64,000 bases of DNA, taken from the NCBI GenBank assembly GCA_010094025.1, contig ML991827.1:1-64000 (forward strand), written 5' to 3'. Positions within the stretch are counted from its first letter, which is position 1. Each line of letters begins with the position of its first letter. A program made the position numbers and the translations under genes. Below the pieces are notes generated by a model. It had not been told where the DNA came from. It saw nothing but the letters and a program-made list of their open reading frames with translations, and searched no databases. The DNA comes from Viridothelium virens (Eukaryota; Ascomycota; Dothideomycetes; Trypetheliales; Trypetheliaceae). Below, in pieces: positions 11,340 to 21,299 of the stretch.

Positions 11340-13982
11340 ATGCACCAACCAATCACAGAAAGTCTTAGTTTAGGCTCCCGAGCGGCACAGAACATTGCGA
11401 GAAAACTCCAGGGACTGATTATCGAATGGCCTCAGGTCCCTTTGGAATTCGTCGCCCTAAGTAATGAAATCAACGATCTCGTCCTTGTAATCGAAAATGG
11501 AAAATATCCTACCAGGAGTGATGCAGAGCGTCAAGTCAGAACCGACCTAGCGCGACTGCAGCGCGCGAAAGCTGAGTTTGATTGTCTCTTTTCAGTCATG
11601 CCAAACTTTCGAGAAGATCTTAATCTGGAAGACTCCTTAGAAGGCATGGCGCTCCGAGGACAAGCCACTATCAAAGCTGGAGAACTTCAAGAAGATATCC
11701 GTAGTATTCGACATTCATTAAATGATGGCATAAGGAATCACGATACTTCGGAATCCAGCGACGCCACTGTATCTGAGATGTCCTATATTGCCGATGAGAA
11801 ATCCTTGATGAATATATCCAGGTTTATGCCACTCGGGGGACCGAACACAAGACGGGAGCATCCTGGGCACGATCTATCACAACTCGTCACACTACAATTC
11901 AACGAAACTGCTGGTATTGATTCTTGCGAGCCGCTATGCAGCTGTCGTTGCCACAGACGGCGCCATAAGCGCACACCCTCAAAACTCAAAAAAGTCACCG
12001 GGACTCTCCTAGTTGGATACTCTGCACGCTCTTTACTTGGCAGAGCCAAGTGTGATGTGTCTACTTGCAGAGCCACCAAACCGTCTTCGAAGGCGCACAT
12101 TACATATCACTTCCCACAATGGTTTGTGACGAAGGCCGTCTCCCTTGCCTTAGGTCTTCAGGCAAGTCATCCGCGGCCCAGCAAAAGTTTGACAGTCCAC
12201 AACGTCCGTGATCGCAATGACGATGTATTTATGGCCGCTAGGGGAGAAGATGTAATGGAATTGATCAAAGTCTTCCGGGAAGGCAGAGGTAGGCCTAGCG
12301 ATATCGACCAGGACGGCAAATCGGTACTTTACCATGCAATGACAGTGGACTATGTCGTCGTATCAATTTTCCGATATCTTCTTGACTGCGGTTCCGATCC
12401 TTTCCTGGCTGACAACAACGACGTTTCTCCATATGATCGTGCCTGGGAAGGCATTCTGAAAAGCGGTGGTCTAGCTGGTACCGCCGGTGAGATGTACTCC
12501 CGACTCTTCCCAAGCTCCGAACCGCTATCTTCCTGGGGCCTCACTACCTTGCATAAGATCGTCCTCGGACTCAACATGCGAGACTTATCCGAGGCCCTTT
12601 CCGATCCCGAAATCGTCAAAGATATCAACACGCAGGACGCCAAAGGTCGCACGCCCCTCTGGTGGTCAATCGACCAGCTCGGCCCCCACTGCGGCAGCGA
12701 CATCGACCACCTCAAGAGCCTCGAAGAGCGAAACCAGCACGCGCTCCCTCGCGTCCAGATGCTCCTCTCCGCCGGCGCCGACCCGAACATCGCCGACATC
12801 AAAGGCGAGCCCCCCCTCCGCAACGCCATCTCGCCCTACAGCCTCAACATCGCCATGGTGCGCCTCCTCGCCGCCCACGGCGCCGACCTCGCCTACCGCA
12901 ACACGCAGGCCATGTCCGCCCTGCACGTCGCCGCGCGCTGGCTCGACTCGCCGCTCGACCTCCTCGACCTGCTCGCCAGCGCTCCGGACTGGAAGAGAAA
13001 CCTCAATCATCCGGGAGGCTACCAGTCCCGCTCTCCGCTGCACATCGCTATCGCTATGGACGCCACGCCCACGGCGCTCTGGCTCCTCCGCCACGGCGCG
13101 GATCCGAATCCGCCGCGTCGCACCGCTGACCCCAGCCCGCTGCTCGCGGCGCTGCGCCGTGCGAACTTCGCTGTCGTCCGAGCTTTGCTGGCTGCGGGCG
13201 CGGATCTCTGCTCCACAGACTGCTCGTCGGGCATTCCGCAGACGGTGCTGCATTGTGCTGCGGCGGCCCCGAACACTGCGATCATCGACCTCCTGGCGTC
13301 GCGGCGCGCGGCGAGAGGGGTCATTCTCGATGCGGACATCTTTGCGTGGTTGGCGAGGGGGTGGTGGCCGAGTGATGCCCCTGGGGATAATACGCCGGAG
13401 AGCCAGGGGAGGGGCTTCGCGAGGGATGCGTACTGGCGGCTGTTGAATACGCGGACGTGTGAGCGGTGTGCGCTCGATGCGGGGAGGGGCGTTACTGCGC
13501 CGGTGGGGCTGTGTCCGGTGGGGTTGGAGTGGGGGTCTGGGTGGGCGGGGAGGAGGGAGGAGGATGTCGGGTCGAGTGAGGAGGAGTATTGGGAGCAGAA
13601 GGCGGAGGGGAAGAGATGGGTGGGGAGGATGATGAGGCTGGGGCTGTTGGAGAAAGGGGAGGAGGAGGGAGAGGATGACAGTGAAGAGGATGAGGACGAA
13701 GAGGAAGAGGAGGAGGAGGAGGAGGAAGAGCGTGGAAGGAGACGTTGTCGGCGTGGGGAGAAGTTGAGGCTTCCTCCTCACGGACCGCATCTGGAGGATG
13801 ATGAGTCGATTCGGCATCTTTGGTATGATGTTGGCGTTCCGAAACCGGTCCCTGGGCAAAAGTCCGGTCGTGAGCTGCAGACGAGAGTTGGAGAGAAGCA
13901 TGATTCTCTCGTGATCGAGGGCATTGAGGTTAGGTATGACGAGTTGGCGCCTTTGCTTGGGGAAAAGGTACATATTGAATAA
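11340..13982 (+). CDS. Ankyrin-repeat protein with fungal N-terminal helical domain
   Basis: An 880-residue single-exon protein. Residues about 1-135 are helical and resemble the fungal N-terminal domain often found ahead of ankyrin or STAND proteins. At about 200 there is a basic Cys/His motif (CSCRCHRRRHKR) followed by CDVSTC, of unknown role. Residues about 290-660 hold a series of ankyrin repeats (for example GRTPLWWSIDQLG, LLSAGADPNIADIKGEPPLRNA, LLAAGADLCS). The C-terminus has a long glutamate tract (encoded near 13680-13730) and a basic patch. It is probably a protein-protein interaction scaffold; no catalytic domain is visible. The gene's C-rich part (12.6-13.14 kb) switches abruptly to G-rich (13.15-13.7 kb). 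A short upstream exon cannot be excluded, because the N-terminal domain starts a little late compared with relatives. Confidence 0.8.
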   Translation: MHQPITESLSLGSRAAQNIARKLQGLIIEWPQVPLEFVALSNEINDLVLVIENGKYPTRSDAERQVRTDLARLQRAKAEFDCLFSVMPNFREDLNLEDSLEGMALRGQATIKAGELQEDIRSIRHSLNDGIRNHDTSESSDATVSEMSYIADEKSLMNISRFMPLGGPNTRREHPGHDLSQLVTLQFNETAGIDSCEPLCSCRCHRRRHKRTPSKLKKVTGTLLVGYSARSLLGRAKCDVSTCRATKPSSKAHITYHFPQWFVTKAVSLALGLQASHPRPSKSLTVHNVRDRNDDVFMAARGEDVMELIKVFREGRGRPSDIDQDGKSVLYHAMTVDYVVVSIFRYLLDCGSDPFLADNNDVSPYDRAWEGILKSGGLAGTAGEMYSRLFPSSEPLSSWGLTTLHKIVLGLNMRDLSEALSDPEIVKDINTQDAKGRTPLWWSIDQLGPHCGSDIDHLKSLEERNQHALPRVQMLLSAGADPNIADIKGEPPLRNAISPYSLNIAMVRLLAAHGADLAYRNTQAMSALHVAARWLDSPLDLLDLLASAPDWKRNLNHPGGYQSRSPLHIAIAMDATPTALWLLRHGADPNPPRRTADPSPLLAALRRANFAVVRALLAAGADLCSTDCSSGIPQTVLHCAAAAPNTAIIDLLASRRAARGVILDADIFAWLARGWWPSDAPGDNTPESQGRGFARDAYWRLLNTRTCERCALDAGRGVTAPVGLCPVGLEWGSGWAGRREEDVGSSEEEYWEQKAEGKRWVGRMMRLGLLEKGEEEGEDDSEEDEDEEEEEEEEEEERGRRRCRRGEKLRLPPHGPHLEDDESIRHLWYDVGVPKPVPGQKSGRELQTRVGEKHDSLVIEGIEVRYDELAPLLGEKVHIE

Positions 13983-15098
13983 ATAGATGATGAAGGCGTG
14001 AAATTTACGTCTCGATGAATGACGAATTCATTTCAGACGATGGAGTTAGATGGCGGCTTCTTAAGCGTCTAGCATATCAATGGAATACATATGACAATCC
14101 TACGATTTTAGTCCTGTCTTTGCCGGGCCTCTTAGCAACAAGCATCTGATACGAATATCGCCACAACTCGTTACCTAGTAAAGCTCACCTATCAACATGG
14201 AAAGCCGGCTTGGATATTCCGGATTTTCGTCCATGACTGAAATCAGTGCTAAATCTCTGTTTGTGGTAGTCGTGTTGATCAAGGTGAAGGTACTGACTCA
14301 GTAGGAGGAGCGCGTACGATGCCGCGAACTTTGAGCCTTGCGGTACAATTCACCGACACTTTTCAGATGGACGCTGAAATTGCCGAGTAGTGGAAGGCTA
14401 ATCAAAGATCAGAAAGGAAATCGGAAACATTCGATTGTCTGAATGATGGTTCACCATGGCCTCATAACCATCGCAGCATACCAGACCTTTGGACGTGGAC
14501 AAGAGATTAGAAACGTCACATTCAGAGCGAAGAGGAAGTCTCAAGGTTTAACTCATCTTCAAATTCTAGAAATCTATCTGGCTCACTAATCATTATGATT
14601 CATTACCTCAAGGTTCCTGGATTTGTAGCATAGCTACAGTCCAGAGCGTCCAGAGAAGGCCGTAAAGAAGACCACCGAATCTTATCTATGAGCACAAGCA
14701 GCAATGATCACTGATTCCTCCCATGGTATCATCAGACCGAATTATCGATGCCGAAACGCCATTCCATACCCGTATGGACCATTGGAAGCAAATAACCGCC
14801 AGCACCATCGCCATGTTGAAAAATCGGAAAAGAAGATTGCAACTCGCATTAGGTCCACCGAAACGAAGGACAAATGAAGGGAAAACAAAATCAGATGCAT
14901 CAAAGACGCGCATGGGATAGTGTAAGATCCGTAGTTTCGTGAAGAACGACCGTCAAGGACAAGTCATTAGTCTTCAATTATTATGCCACTCAAGGGAGTC
15001 TGGAAGCCGTCGAGGATGCTGCAGGTCAATGGGTCCTCGTTAAGTGATGGACAAGCGGCCAGTCGTATATTCACTCGCCCTTCTCTTCCCAATGCTTT
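13983..15098. other. Intergenic region between convergent genes, no gene seen
   Basis: About 1.1 kb between the ankyrin gene and the 3' end of the FYVE gene. Only short frames occur, none with a recognisable product. It is expected to hold the two 3' ends. No RNA gene is recognised. Confidence 0.4.
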
Positions 15099-16496
15099 TT
15101 AGAATGTGCTCCAGTTCCACTCTCGTGGGGCACTTTCGGCCATGCTTCCGAGCCGTTGCACACCTTCTGGTCCATTAGGAATGGGGTTTGGTGTGCCGAC
15201 TGCCACTGGCTTGGGAGAAGCACCGCTGCTCTGGGAACTGGTGCTGTTGGTCCTCGTCACCCTTGCGGTCTCCCACATCTTGTAGTCAGCCCAGCAACGG
15301 TCACAGGCGCGTTGGCGAGATCCGGATGGATGGAAGCGCGCATGCTGGTCGAGAGGGACGGCGTGAACAGAGTGATCGCCGCAGAAGATGTTCCCGCATC
15401 GACGGCAGTGGTGACGCCGATAGAAGAAGGTGAATGTCTTGTTGCAGTTGCCTAGATTGCAGGCTTGTGCTGACGCATCGGGCTAGATAGTTCAACATAT
15501 CAGTAAGTTCTATCGATAATGAAAGGTACGGTATGGAGCCGGTGAGTGTCTCGGAAGTATGACTAATTCAGCATTTGCGTGACACATTGAGACATGTGTG
15601 AAGACAAATAAGGACTTGACGCGTCCACATGCATTTTCTCCAAAGCACATGCATGTATGCATGCATCGGGACTTGGTTTATGTTGTGCAAAACCTTCTTC
15701 AAGCACTAAATTCAGGTGGTGAATGGCGTAACCCGAACCCCAACGCCTACGCTTTCCGAGGCGAGGGACTCCCACATAGGTGCCCAACCATTTTCCTTTG
15801 TCTATAAAGCAATGTCCCCGTCACTTCTTTGATCTCTCTCTGTTTTGCTTACCGTATTATGCTTCCGATGCTTCGAATGCAAGGATTGGAACCATACATT
15901 TTTCAGCATCGGGAAGCGCATGGACTCAGAAATATGCAAATTACCAGTGCTGCAAAATGGTCCAGATCACACAAAGACAGAGATGTAAGTCCAATCATCG
16001 CTGGATGCAAATTCGGTTGGCCGACGAGCCTCGTGGTTGCTTCCTTGGTGCTTTGGACTGATGCTTAATGTCGAATAGTAAAAAGTCTTTGACTTACTTT
16101 CCAGTGGTTTTTTGTCGGCAACCCGGTCACCTTGCCTAGAGCTGCCTCGTTCCACTCATCGGTCACGATCCTTGCCAGACCTGAGACCTCACCAGAAGCC
16201 CTTTGCGCCGCCGGAGACCTTGAAAGGTCAAAGCTCGTTTCCGCACCCGCTGGTGGGGTCACAGGCTGTCGCACAGGTCGTTCGGTCGGTCGGTATACCG
16301 CAGGCACATACAGAGGCGACTTCTGTGGCCGAATCTGCTGATGGCGGGCGTGCTGGTAATAAAAGCTGCGCTCCTGTTGGAAAGTCGGGGACACATCCGG
16401 GGCATTGTCGGTGTAGCGTGACGAAACGGCAAGGCTTGGGTGGATGGTCGGTTTGGTTTGCGGCACTCCAGGCAAGTTGGCGGATACCATTGCCAT
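15099..16496 (-). CDS. FYVE zinc-finger protein (two exons)
   Basis: Spliced model: 16496-16098 and 15482-15099, giving 260 residues. The start ATG at 16496 has a strong CACCATGG context. The donor is GTAAGT right after HWK and the acceptor is CTAG right before PDAS, rebuilding the WxxD motif (W132, D135). The FYVE domain (about 132-200) has the RRHHCR basic motif (155-160), CRRCGNIFC, and a final CDRC pair. Differences from the canonical finger are that the first cysteine pair is spaced Cx4C and one ligand position is occupied by His170 (FCGDHS). FYVE domains bind phosphatidylinositol 3-phosphate on endosomes and vacuoles, so a trafficking role is likely. The N-terminal 130 residues are Pro/Ser/Gln-rich. 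The 615-bp intron is unusually long for this window and may hide an alternative exon. Confidence 0.85.
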
Positions 16497-18514
16497 GGTG
16501 GGCGGGTTTTTGAGGGAGCGAAGGTAGCGCAAGCGTAGGAGTTACTAGAAGACAAAGAGCAACGTGAGCGAAAGGAGGACTCGAGGACCGGACCACACAG
16601 GAAATTGGAGATGAGCGCACTCACAGGAATCTCGATTCACCCACTTCCACCACGTCCCCGCTGCAACCCTCTCCAGCGCCCGTCTCGAGGATATCGATGG
16701 AAGTGTTGGGAGGAGTATTGCGATCAGTGAGAGAGATGTGGCGGGAGGGGCACCGAGCTCGCGGACACCTGCCAATCTACCGGAAACGCGACAAGATCAC
16801 AAGAGAGAACCGGACAACGACGACTTGGAGTCGCACACAGCGAGCAAGCAAGAAACACAAGTTTAGCAGAAGAGTGAACGTCAGAAGTGTCGACAGCAAT
16901 TAAACTCCTCCCCCCGATGGTCGGGCCAAAGCATGTCAACTCTCGCTAATTGCCGGCAAATATCGGCGTATCTGGTCTGTGCGCTGACTGGTGCCGCCCG
17001 ACAGAAAGGCAACGGGGGAGTGAGGGAACTGCTCGCGCGACAGCTCAATGTCTCGGTGACTTGTTCGAATATGTCGCCCAGCGAGGATTTGGGTCCAATC
17101 CCATCAGCTTCAGTCGTCTATTGTTCTTCAGCTCACTCTGATTGCTTTCCGACTGAATATCCCTCCTACATGATCTTGTCCGTCATTCGCCACCTTATCT
17201 GCGACCCGTTGCTCATTTGGGGGTCTTCACTGGATTGGCTTATCTCTGACCAATCAGAGTGTCGTGATCTTCATTCTGCCGAGACCCGACAACTCCGACC
17301 TATACGGAGGGGTGGGTGAGTAACAAATGTTCGAATTTGACACGGACCACCAAAACATCGAAATACACCTCAGACACTTCTCAACTCATGTAATTTGCGT
17401 ATTTAGTCGTGGCTTATTGGCTGTTCGCTCTACGAATGTCATGCAGTCGCTTAGATTAGTAATTGTACATGTGTTGAACCTGCTTTTGCTCCACTTCTTC
17501 CTCCCATATGCGCTGGAAATGGTTTGGTGGTCCGTGTCAAATTCGGACACTAATTACTCCGCCGTACAGCCTGATCCTCGACACCATTCAGGGTGCACAG
17601 CAATTTTAGCGTCACCGGGGCGGCTGCTCTGGATGCCTTCACCGCCTTACTGGAGAGGCCCGCTTCAATCCTAAGGGTTCCGCTCGCCTATTTCACATGT
17701 CACCGCAGCGGACCATTGGTTGCGTCCTATTGAAGGTCTCTACTTACATTTTAGAGGATTCCTCATACAATAAGCCACCTCGTAACTAACATACTAGTTG
17801 GGCAGGCACAGGAACACATAGTAGAGCTCCATAAGCAGGTAGCGTCAAACATCGTTCACAATACGACCTAAGGATAGGTCGTTGTTTCCTAGAATCCTTG
17901 ACGAGCCTTTGCTTTACGAAAAAAGCAAATCCAGGTGCGAGAACCGTTACCATATTGTTAGTTCGCTGGCTTGCGTGTCGTCGACCAAAGTTTATAGGAT
18001 AAGCATCATTGGATGACCATCTTCTCATGAAAGAATTCCTCATGACTGAAATATTTGGGAAAAAATACAGTTCCTGAAACATCCTCTGAAATTGATCTTC
18101 TTACGATCAAATTTTATGACGGTAGGCATGTCGTTGACATGGGACGTGTCGATTCTTCATACGGTGAAGCGGAGGTTTAGTGTCTCCAACCCCCGGCCAC
18201 ATGCTACTGCGCATGTCAGAGGCCTCGGCCGAATCGACTTGGATATTCATTCAAGAGCATCTCACCAGCCAATATTTTCCTACTTCTTGTTTGGGAGGCT
18301 ACTTGCGTTCTCATTTTCCCGTCACGGCTGGTCGCGTTTCAACTGATATCTTCTTTTTACATTCATCGTCTTTTTTCGATCCATCCAATTACAATCAAGC
18401 CATGCTCCATGGAGTGAGAAGATGCAACTGGATCCATATTCTTTGATTGAACAAAAAGTCCATTAATCTTGATCACAGTAGTGATAATCCTTGTTTCAAC
18501 TGTGAGACGTCAAA
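16497..18514. promoter_or_regulatory. Shared upstream region of FYVE (-) and fatty alcohol oxidase (+)
   Basis: About 2 kb between two divergently transcribed genes, with no convincing coding frame. A pair of CCAAT boxes in opposite orientation lies close together (ATTGG at 17234-17238 and CCAAT at 17250-17254). They could bind a HAP/NF-Y complex, but such boxes are common, so this is only suggestive. Confidence 0.35.
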
Positions 18515-20842
18515 ATGACAGAAGCATACGTTGAGGTCATACGGCAAACGCCAGCCCCATTACCACCTATTCCAGAAGGAGATCCTCTCAGTCGAGCTCA
18601 ATGGACCAGCTTCATGGCAATTGCCGATACAGTCATTCCTTCTGTAAGACCTAAGGCAACCGCTCAAAAGCTCAAAGATCAAGCATTGCCCGACAAGGAC
18701 TACTCAGATGCTTACAACTCCCTTCGTGCAGTTATCTCCGAGGATGCTTCAGATAATCTGCTAAAAGAATATTTCACCGAAGCACCTTCATCAATTCCTG
18801 CCTTCAAATCTAACATCTACCGCCTATTGGCTCAGAACATTGGCAATAATGCAAAACAGCAAATGCTCATCGTTCTCAGCCTCCTCAATACCTGCGCAGG
18901 CGCTCTCATCCTCACTGGCTTTCCTGTCCGAATTGCAGCTCAGCCAGTGCACACTCGTCAACTCATCCTTCGACGCTGGTCTACTTCCATTATTCCCTCC
19001 CTCCGTATGCTTGCACGCTCACTTACCTCACTGACAAACCTCTACTGGGCCCGCACATCTCCAACTCTCGGCCGTGTGTTGGCCTTTCCTCGCACCCCAC
19101 TGCATGGCACGCCAGGGAAAGGCTTCGACTTCGCATTCCTCCAGCTCCCCCCTTCAGAGTCTCCCAAAGGTCTGCCTGAAACAATCGAGACGGACGTCAT
19201 AATCGTCGGCTCCGGATGTGGCGCCGCCGTCTCTGCTAAAAACCTCTCTGAAGCTGGCCCGAAGGTCATAGTCGTCGATAAAGCCTACCACTGGCCTCCG
19301 GAGCATCTCCCTATGAGCGAGGAAAATGCGGCGGTACAGCTATTCATGAATGGAGGGACCATTATTAGTGATGACACTACAATGAACGTCATCGCCGGTG
19401 GTGCTTGGGGTGGTGGCGGTACCGTCAACTGGTCTGCAAGTTTGCAAACCCAAGGTTATGTCCGAAGCGAATGGGCTCAGGCGCCTCATAATCTTCCTTT
19501 ATTCACATCCCCGGCTTTTCAAGATTCGCTCGATCGAGTATGTGGCCGTATGGGCGTCACGGCTGACGGGATTCGGCACAATAAAACTAATCAGGTAATC
19601 CTCGATGGCGCAAAGAAACTAGGCTGGGCAGTGAAAGAAGTACCACAAAACTGTGGTGGCGAAAATGACAGGCACTACTGTGGATATTGTACCCTTGGCT
19701 GTGGGAGTTGTGGGAAGAAAGGCCCAACAGAAACCTTTCTGCCAGATGCCGCGAGGGCAGGTGCAATCTTCATCGAAGGTTTCGATGCGAGAGAGGTACT
19801 CTTCGAAGATCGGAATGGTAAGAAAACCGCTGTTGGGGTAAAGGGTGTCTGGGTCTCAAGAGATAGCCAAGGCGGTGTCTCAGGAAAAGACAAGACCACA
19901 AGAGAGGTCATCATCAAGGCCAAGAAAGTCATCATCAGCGCCGGAACATTGCAAAGCCCCCTACTCCTACTACGATCAGGCCTTCGAAATCCCCATATCG
20001 GCCGCAATCTGCACCTCCACCCCGTCACCATCGTCTTCGGCATCTGGGACGAAGAAGTCCGGCCCTGGGAAGGCGGCATCCTCACGGCGGTCTGCTCCGA
20101 ATTCGAGAACCTCGACTCCCACGGCCACGGCGCCAAGATCGAAGCCATGACCATGCTCCCCGGCTGGATCATCCCCTTCCTGCCCTACCCCTACGACGAC
20201 GGCGGCCCCGCCACCATGAAGTCGCTCGCTGCCAAGGTCCGCAACATGACCGCGTACATCAGCCTCGTGCGCGAGCGCGACACGGGACGCGTCTGGGCGG
20301 AGAAGCAGACGGGCTTGTGCCGTGTCGACTACACCGTCAGCAGGTTCGACCAGAAGCATATGGTCGAGGGCATGCTCGGCATCGCCAAGATGCTGTATGT
20401 CACCGGCGCCCGCGAAATCCTGACGATGGTGCCTGGCGTGCCGTCGTTCGTGCGTGAAGGTGATGAGCTTGGCCCGGAGAAGGATGCGGCGTCGGGGAAC
20501 GGTCATGCTAAGGACGGTATCAATGACCCGCGCTTCCAGGCGTGGCTCGATAAGTTGCGCAATACGGGGTTTCCGTCGCCGCAGTCAGTGTTTGGGTCTG
20601 CGCACCAGATGGGCACGTGTCGGATGGGGAATAGCCCGCGTACGAGCGTCGTGGATCCCAAGGGGAAGGTCTGGGGCGTGGAGGGCTGCTATGTCATGGA
20701 TGCGAGCGTGTTTCCCAGCGCGAGTGGGGTGAATCCGATGGTGACGAATATGGCAATCGCGGATTGGACGAGTCGAGAATTGGCGAGGGAGATGGCGACC
20801 GCGGAGGTGGAGGCTGAGGGAACAGAGAAGGCGAGGCTGTAG
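18515..20842 (+). CDS. Long-chain fatty alcohol oxidase (GMC flavoprotein)
   Basis: A 775-residue single-exon protein matching the long-chain-alcohol oxidase (FAO) family, which oxidises fatty alcohols to aldehydes with O2 during alkane and fatty acid use. The N-terminal part (1-200) has the FAO cap and a hydrophobic stretch (about 117-137). The FAD-binding Rossmann motif is DVIIVGSGCGAAVSA (about 227-241). GGAWGGGGTVNWSAS follows near 293-308, then the family's CGYCTLGCGSCGKKG cysteine motif near 390. The GMC C-terminal part contains FGSAHQMGTCRMG with its conserved His, and ASVFPSASGVNPM near the end. The usual FAO site is microsomal or peroxisomal. The C-terminus (EKARL) resembles a type 1 peroxisomal targeting tripeptide (ARL) and could send it to peroxisomes; this is inference. 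Confidence 0.9.
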   Translation: MTEAYVEVIRQTPAPLPPIPEGDPLSRAQWTSFMAIADTVIPSVRPKATAQKLKDQALPDKDYSDAYNSLRAVISEDASDNLLKEYFTEAPSSIPAFKSNIYRLLAQNIGNNAKQQMLIVLSLLNTCAGALILTGFPVRIAAQPVHTRQLILRRWSTSIIPSLRMLARSLTSLTNLYWARTSPTLGRVLAFPRTPLHGTPGKGFDFAFLQLPPSESPKGLPETIETDVIIVGSGCGAAVSAKNLSEAGPKVIVVDKAYHWPPEHLPMSEENAAVQLFMNGGTIISDDTTMNVIAGGAWGGGGTVNWSASLQTQGYVRSEWAQAPHNLPLFTSPAFQDSLDRVCGRMGVTADGIRHNKTNQVILDGAKKLGWAVKEVPQNCGGENDRHYCGYCTLGCGSCGKKGPTETFLPDAARAGAIFIEGFDAREVLFEDRNGKKTAVGVKGVWVSRDSQGGVSGKDKTTREVIIKAKKVIISAGTLQSPLLLLRSGLRNPHIGRNLHLHPVTIVFGIWDEEVRPWEGGILTAVCSEFENLDSHGHGAKIEAMTMLPGWIIPFLPYPYDDGGPATMKSLAAKVRNMTAYISLVRERDTGRVWAEKQTGLCRVDYTVSRFDQKHMVEGMLGIAKMLYVTGAREILTMVPGVPSFVREGDELGPEKDAASGNGHAKDGINDPRFQAWLDKLRNTGFPSPQSVFGSAHQMGTCRMGNSPRTSVVDPKGKVWGVEGCYVMDASVFPSASGVNPMVTNMAIADWTSRELAREMATAEVEAEGTEKARL

Positions 20843-21299
20843 ATGGGTAGATCTCAAAGTCGGCTGGGATTCGTTAAGGCTATTCCTGATTAGAAGTGTT
20901 GTTCGGCGGCGCTGCATCGAGCTCAACCGTGACTGTTGAGTGCAGGGCTGCTTCTCCTGCGCCTGTCCCGTCCTCCAAAAGCCCATGTAGACATCATGTA
21001 ATCATCCTCTTCCGGGGGGTGCGAAGCGGAATGCAAGGCTGCGGTAATATATAACTGTATCTTTAAGTGCCTGAAAGCCGGCACTGTCATGGCTCAGCGG
21101 TATTATGTTCTGCCTTGGGACTGTGCATCATGTACAATGACGCCTGGCGGGCCGGCAGGCTGCATAATCCAACTCTATGCAGACCGGAAGTCCCCTGGTG
21201 AAACCTTATGCCATCCGATGATATACCTACCCAACTCCAACGAACTAGCCTCCCAAGCTCGAAGGTATCTGTGATCCTGAATAGTAACAGTATTGCAGA
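20843..21299. other. Convergent intergenic spacer
   Basis: About 460 bp between the 3' ends of the alcohol oxidase and the coiled-coil gene. No coding frame or RNA is supported, and it presumably contains both polyadenylation regions. Confidence 0.4.

Noticed and set aside
12666-13973. Long open frame (435 codons) on the minus strand
   Set aside because: It lies fully antisense to the ankyrin gene. Its Arg/Pro- then Glu/Val-rich content is the mirror of the C-rich and G-rich blocks of the real gene.
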